This document shows positions 4,838 to 8,427 of a stretch of DNA of 8,427 nucleotides, piece by piece. Numbering within the stretch: the first letter of the stretch is position 1; each line of letters begins with the position of its first letter. Origin of the DNA: Actinomycetota bacterium (GTDB taxonomy: Bacteria > Actinomycetota > Actinomycetes > S36-B12); NCBI GenBank assembly GCA_026392575.1, contig JAPLBU010000317.1:1-8427 (forward strand), written 5' to 3'. The notes under the pieces were generated by a model. That model was not told the origin of the DNA. It worked only from the letters and a program-made list of their open reading frames with translations, and made no database searches. The position numbers and the translations under genes are program-made.

Positions 4838-6943
4838 ATGACAGGCCACGGATCGTCGGGCTGGGACCCGCTGGGTGTCACCCCAGATCGCCATGGTGGT
4901 GCCAATGTCGCCCTGTGGGCGCAGGGTGCATCGGCCGTCGACCTCTGCCTGTTCGACGAGATGGGCCGCGAGGAACGAATCCCGCTGACCGAACGCGTCT
5001 TCAACGTCTTCCACCGGCACCTCACCGACCTGCCCGCCGGCACCCGCTACGGCTTCCGCGTCGAGGGCGACTGGAATCCGGCCGTCGGCCACCGCTGGAA
5101 CCCGAACAAGCTCCTGCTCGATCCTTATGCCAAGGCGATCGACGGTGACTTCCTCCTCGATCCAGCCCTGTACGGCCATCTCGGCTCCGACGACCTGCAG
5201 ATGAACCCCGCCGACTCTGCGCCGTTCGTGCCCAAGAGTGTCGTCGTCGACGACTGGTTCGACTGGGGCGACGACGCGTCCCCGAACACCGCGTGGGGCG
5301 ACACCGTCATCTACGAGACCCATGTTCGCGGCATCACCAAGCGCCACCCCTCGATCCCCGAGCACGAGCGCGGAACCTATGCCGGCCTGACGCACCCAGC
5401 CGTGCTCGAGCACCTGACCACGCTCGGCGTCACCGCCGTCGAACTCCTCCCGGTGCACCACTTCCTCGACGAAGTCCACCTCATCGAGGACGGCCTCACG
5501 AACTACTGGGGCTACAACTCCATCGGCTACTTCGCGCCGCATGCGGCCTACTCCTCCACCGGATCGCGTGGCGGCCAGGTCTCGGAGTTCAAGCGCATGT
5601 TGAAGGCGATGCACGCGGCCGGACTCGAGGTGATTCTCGACGTCGTCTATAACCACACGGCCGAGGGCAACCAGCTCGGCCCGACCCTCAGCTTCCGCGG
5701 GATCGACAACGACGACTACTACCACCTACGCGACAGCGGTCGCTTCTATGCCGACTACACGGGCTGCGGCAACACCCTCGACGTCTCCAAGCCCCACGTG
5801 CTGCAGGTCGTGATGGATTCCCTGCGCTACTGGGTTGAGGAGATGCGCGTCGACGGCTTCCGTTTCGACCTCGCTTCGGCGCTGGCGCGGTCGTTCCACG
5901 ACGTCAACATGCTCGGCAACTTCATGTCGACCATCCAGCAGGATCCCGTCCTGCGCCGCGTGAAGCTCATCGCCGAGCCGTGGGACGTCGGACCGGGTGG
6001 CTACCAGGTCGGTGAGTTCCCACCGCTGTGGACGGAGTGGAACGACAAGTACCGCGACAACATCCGCGACTTCTGGCGAGGCGACGCCGGCATCGGCGAA
6101 CTCGGCTGGCGACTGTCCGGATCAGCCGATCTGTACGCCAGCGAGGGCCGACGGCCGTTCGCCTCCATCAATTTCATCACCGCGCACGACGGCTTCACCA
6201 TGCGCGACCTGGTGTCGTACGACCGCAAGCACAACGACGCCAACCTTGAAGGCAACCGCGACGGCACCGACAACAACCGCTCCTCGAACAACGGGGTCGA
6301 GGGCGCGACCGACGACGTCGCTATCACGCTCGTGCGCCAACGCCAGCTCCGCAATCTGCTGGGCACCCTGCTGCTGAGCACCGGCGTGCCGATGATCAGC
6401 GGTGGTGACGAGTTCGGCCGCACCCAGCAGGGCAATAACAATGCGTACTGCCAGGACAACGAGATCTCCTGGTACCACTGGGACTGGGAGCCATGGCAGT
6501 CGGACCTGAAGGTCTTCGCCAGCGAGGTCCTGCGCCTTCGCCGCCTGCACAGTGCCTTCCGGCAGCGCTACTTCTTCGACGGCAAGCCACTGCACGCGGG
6601 CGGCCCGAAGGATCTCGCATGGATCGGGCCCGACGGACGGGAGATCTCGGAGGACGAATGGCATGCGGCCGACAGCCGCACCCTGGGCATGTTCCTCGCG
6701 GGCGAGAGCCATGGGCTCGACGACAACGAGCAGCCGATCCGCGACGAGGCGTTCCTGGTGCTCCTGCATTCCGGAACGACACCGATGCCGTTCACCCTGC
6801 CGGACGCACCCTTCGGTCGGGCCTATCGCCTGATCATCGACACGTCGACCGGCCAGGCGAATGAGTCATATGAGGAATTGGCGGCAGGCTGCGCGGTCAC
6901 CCTGCCTCCGCGCAGCCTGCTGACCTTCCACGCCCTGCGCTGA
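4838..6943 (+). CDS. glgX: Glycogen debranching enzyme GlgX (GH13 isoamylase type)
   Basis: GlgX hydrolyses alpha-1,6 branch points of glycogen, typically the short stubs left by glycogen phosphorylase, releasing maltooligosaccharides in the cytosol. The 701-residue protein has the family layout. An N-terminal CBM48-like domain covers about 8-100, then a GH13 barrel starts near YETHVRG (159-165), and a C-terminal beta domain follows. The four GH13 regions are DVVYNH (268-273), GFRFD with the nucleophile Asp344, AEPWD with the acid/base Glu380, and TAHDG with Asp451. Other GlgX hallmarks are NYWGYNS (222-228) and SGGDEFGRTQ followed by a GNNNAYCQDNE-type stretch (521-541). ATG at 4838 was chosen because the frame further left overlaps the divergent hydratase, and the -10 element fits only this start. 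Related actinobacterial enzymes (TreX) work with treY and treZ to make trehalose, but those genes are not adjacent here, so that role is open. The last codons contain a strong inverted repeat. Confidence 0.96.
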   Translation: MTGHGSSGWDPLGVTPDRHGGANVALWAQGASAVDLCLFDEMGREERIPLTERVFNVFHRHLTDLPAGTRYGFRVEGDWNPAVGHRWNPNKLLLDPYAKAIDGDFLLDPALYGHLGSDDLQMNPADSAPFVPKSVVVDDWFDWGDDASPNTAWGDTVIYETHVRGITKRHPSIPEHERGTYAGLTHPAVLEHLTTLGVTAVELLPVHHFLDEVHLIEDGLTNYWGYNSIGYFAPHAAYSSTGSRGGQVSEFKRMLKAMHAAGLEVILDVVYNHTAEGNQLGPTLSFRGIDNDDYYHLRDSGRFYADYTGCGNTLDVSKPHVLQVVMDSLRYWVEEMRVDGFRFDLASALARSFHDVNMLGNFMSTIQQDPVLRRVKLIAEPWDVGPGGYQVGEFPPLWTEWNDKYRDNIRDFWRGDAGIGELGWRLSGSADLYASEGRRPFASINFITAHDGFTMRDLVSYDRKHNDANLEGNRDGTDNNRSSNNGVEGATDDVAITLVRQRQLRNLLGTLLLSTGVPMISGGDEFGRTQQGNNNAYCQDNEISWYHWDWEPWQSDLKVFASEVLRLRRLHSAFRQRYFFDGKPLHAGGPKDLAWIGPDGREISEDEWHAADSRTLGMFLAGESHGLDDNEQPIRDEAFLVLLHSGTTPMPFTLPDAPFGRAYRLIIDTSTGQANESYEELAAGCAVTLPPRSLLTFHALR
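6882..6922 (+). repeat. Long inverted repeat (hairpin) in the last codons of glgX
   Basis: GCAGGCTGCGCGG (6884-6896) and its exact reverse complement (6908-6920) form a 13-base-pair perfect stem with an 11-base loop. Adding one G-U and one C-G pair outside makes 15 pairs. It ends 21 bases before the last base of the glgX stop codon and lies about 50 bases upstream of the next gene's promoter. It has no following U-tract. It could slow RNA polymerase, protect the 3' end of the glgX mRNA or limit read-through; it could also be a by-product of the coding sequence. Confidence 0.55.
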
Positions 6944-6969
6944 GAATCGCATGAAGCTCTGCTCCCCAC

Positions 6970-6975
6970 TAGGTT
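6970..6975 (+). promoter_or_regulatory. Candidate -10 element for a leaderless phosphoesterase mRNA
   Basis: In the 38-base gap after glgX, TAGGTT matches TANNNT and ends 6 bases before the ATG at 6982. This mirrors the layout at glgX and the cysteine desulfurase. No -35 is recognisable. The AGG inside the hexamer could instead serve as a poor ribosome binding site, in which case the gene would be read from the glgX transcript. Confidence 0.4.
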
Positions 6976-6981
6976 TGCCGC

Positions 6982-8427
6982 ATGACCAGCCATCGGCTCG
7001 TCCGTCGCTCCGTCGCCGTCGGAGGCATCCTCACCCTGGCACTCACGTCTGCCCCGCCGGTCCTGGCCGTCGCTGCCCGCGATGCCGTGCCCGGCGTCAT
7101 CGCTGCCTACTCGCTCGCCGCACCTCGCAGTGAGGCCCCATCGGGACTCGTAGCGCGTGCCGTCGTACCGGCGGGCGCGCCCTGCCCCTCGCTCCGCGTC
7201 ACCCGCGCGGCCGACGGATCCACGCGCTTCGTACAGATGGCCGTGCGGCCGACGCCTGCACGCACATCCCCGGCCTTTGATGCCATCATGGTGTGCTCGA
7301 CGCCGGTGCCGGTCGGCCTGACGGATGCCAGCATCTCCGGCGTCGTCGTACCCGCGACGATGCCGACAGCGGTCGCCCGCCTCGCGATGCTGGGCGACAG
7401 CGGCTGCCGCATCGCGTCCTGGCAGGTGCAGGACTGCGCATCCGACATCGCCTGGCCGCTCGCCCGGATCGCGCAGAGCGTGGCCGAAGAACACCCCGAC
7501 GCCGTCCTCTTCAACGGCGACTTCTTCTACCGCGAGGCACCCTGCCCCGCCGCTTCCCAGGCGTGGTGCGGGTCGAGTCCACCGCCCGTTACCGGACTCC
7601 CCTTCACCGACAGCGCCTATGGCTGGATCGCCGATGCGCTCCTGCCGATGGCCCCGATGCTCAGCGCGGCGCCGCTGATCGTGACGCGCGGCAATCACGA
7701 GGCCTGCTACCGCGGTGGCAACGGCTTCTTCCTGCTCTTCGACCCACGGGAGGGCACGCAGGACACTTGCGCTCCGGTCTCGACCGCGACCGGTCTCGTT
7801 GCGGCCGACACGATGCCGACCCCGACCTACGCGATCGATCTCACGGTGAGCAAGGGACACACGCTGCGACTGGCCATCGTGGACTCGGCCGGCGGCAGCG
7901 ACAACGCCGTCACCTCGTTCGCCGCGCTCCAGCGGCCCGCGTACGTGCAGGCAGCCGACCTCGCGCAGCCCCGACCCGGCCGTGAGTCATGGCTTCTGAC
8001 GCACCGCCCGCTGTACGGATTCGTCACGTCGCAGTTCGAGCAGCCGGGTGTGCCGTTCAACCCATGGGGCTCGATGGACCAGGCGGCAGCAGCCGACGGC
8101 CTACTGGGCGACTACACCCTGGTGTTCTCGTCGCATATGCACATCGCACAGTCGGTGCAGCTCCCCGGCTTGCCGGGACAGCTGATCCTCGGCAACGCCG
8201 GCACCCTGCTGGATCCGACCACCGGCTATCCGCTCCCCACCGCGGGACCGAAGATCAGCGACAGCCAGAGCTATCCGGCCCCGTCGTGGGGCTGGGTCGG
8301 CGTGCGGTTCGGGTACGCGATGGCCGCACCGCAAGCCGACAGCGGCTCGTGGCGCATCACGATGAAGGATCCGGACGGCGGGAAGTTCGCCCGCTGCGGC
8401 CTCGCCAACCGCGAGCTGTACTGCCGC
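6982..8427 (+). CDS. Exported metallophosphoesterase, purple acid phosphatase-like (3' end outside window)
   Basis: This is a calcineurin-like, two-metal phosphoesterase; the substrate is unknown. From ATG at 6982 there are 482 codons open to the right edge. Residues 1-31 form an export signal: a basic start with Arg8-Arg9, a hydrophobic stretch (11-30) and small residues for cleavage (VLA, AVAA). The twin arginine followed by SVAV could suit Tat export, but Sec is equally possible. The metal motifs occur in family order: GDSG (138-141), GDFFY (179-183), GNHE (237-240), LTHRP (339-343) and SHMH (384-387). DxG plus GDxxY, with Tyr183 as a possible metal ligand, points to the purple acid phosphatase branch. 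In the last motif Ser384 replaces the usual Gly. Ten cysteines (68, 105, 142, 152, 188, 196, 241, 263, 472, 481) fall in close pairs, fitting disulfides outside the cytoplasm. The roughly 100-residue segment (32-130) before the catalytic core is not a domain I recognise. Phosphate scavenging is plausible but unproven. Confidence 0.85.
   Translation, partial: MTSHRLVRRSVAVGGILTLALTSAPPVLAVAARDAVPGVIAAYSLAAPRSEAPSGLVARAVVPAGAPCPSLRVTRAADGSTRFVQMAVRPTPARTSPAFDAIMVCSTPVPVGLTDASISGVVVPATMPTAVARLAMLGDSGCRIASWQVQDCASDIAWPLARIAQSVAEEHPDAVLFNGDFFYREAPCPAASQAWCGSSPPPVTGLPFTDSAYGWIADALLPMAPMLSAAPLIVTRGNHEACYRGGNGFFLLFDPREGTQDTCAPVSTATGLVAADTMPTPTYAIDLTVSKGHTLRLAIVDSAGGSDNAVTSFAALQRPAYVQAADLAQPRPGRESWLLTHRPLYGFVTSQFEQPGVPFNPWGSMDQAAAADGLLGDYTLVFSSHMHIAQSVQLPGLPGQLILGNAGTLLDPTTGYPLPTAGPKISDSQSYPAPSWGWVGVRFGYAMAAPQADSGSWRITMKDPDGGKFARCGLANRELYCR

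Noticed and set aside
4403..5725. A 440-codon open frame on the minus strand opposite glgX and the hydratase start
   Set aside because: It is antisense to glgX, whose catalytic motifs are intact, and its repetitive Val/Asp/Glu/Arg composition is what GC-rich coding DNA yields on the opposite strand. It shows no recognisable motif.
6823..7860. A 345-codon minus-strand open frame opposite the phosphoesterase
   Set aside because: The plus-strand frame carries a signal peptide and all five metallophosphoesterase motifs; the minus frame is Gly/Arg-rich without motifs.
7293..7985. A 230-codon plus-strand open frame inside the phosphoesterase gene, in another frame
   Set aside because: It is Arg-rich and out of frame with a gene that reads without interruption from 6982 to the window end; no sign of a real frameshift.
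1..8427. Search for tRNA, rRNA, CRISPR, insertion sequence, attachment site or riboswitch
   Set aside because: The seven genes fill almost all of the window, the longest gap is 103 bases, and no such structure was visible in the gaps.

Overview
The window is a gene-dense, GC-rich stretch from what is most likely a high-GC Gram-positive (actinobacterial) chromosome. Three things point there: the G/C-heavy third codon positions, family-level similarity of the encoded proteins to actinobacterial homologues, and the gene order etfB-etfA-iscS-mnmA. As I recall it, Mycobacterium tuberculosis has a similar neighbourhood (fixA-fixB ... iscS-trmU). The genus cannot be fixed from this sequence. I see no mobile element, phage gene, CRISPR array, tRNA or rRNA.

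Left part, minus strand, read from right to left. An enoyl-CoA hydratase (4734 to 3961) is followed by a hairpin and then a short AT-rich promoter with a small palindrome. Next come the two electron transfer flavoprotein subunits, etfB (3874 to 3095) and etfA (3068 to 2112), then a cysteine desulfurase (2079 to 886). One base further on is mnmA, the tRNA 2-thiouridylase, which runs off the left edge. The hydratase and ETF belong to fatty-acid/acyl-CoA oxidation: the hydratase acts in the beta-oxidation spiral and ETF takes electrons from acyl-CoA dehydrogenases. The desulfurase and MnmA form a sulfur-relay pair: the desulfurase takes sulfur from cysteine as persulfide, and MnmA places it on the wobble uridine of certain tRNAs.

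Right part, plus strand. A 103-base divergent promoter region separates the hydratase from glgX (4838-6943), a glycogen debranching enzyme. It is followed after 38 bases by an exported metallophosphoesterase with purple-acid-phosphatase-type motifs, which is still open at the right edge.

The window is mostly ordinary core metabolism. What stands out is regulatory layout. Three of the seven starts (cysteine desulfurase, glgX, phosphoesterase) have no convincing Shine-Dalgarno sequence but have a TANNNT -10 element ending 6-7 bases before the start codon, the pattern of leaderless mRNAs. The etfBA promoter carries a palindrome that overlaps its -10 region. The last codons of glgX contain a long perfect inverted repeat. 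I found no clear candidate for a previously undescribed system; the least characterised gene is the phosphoesterase.
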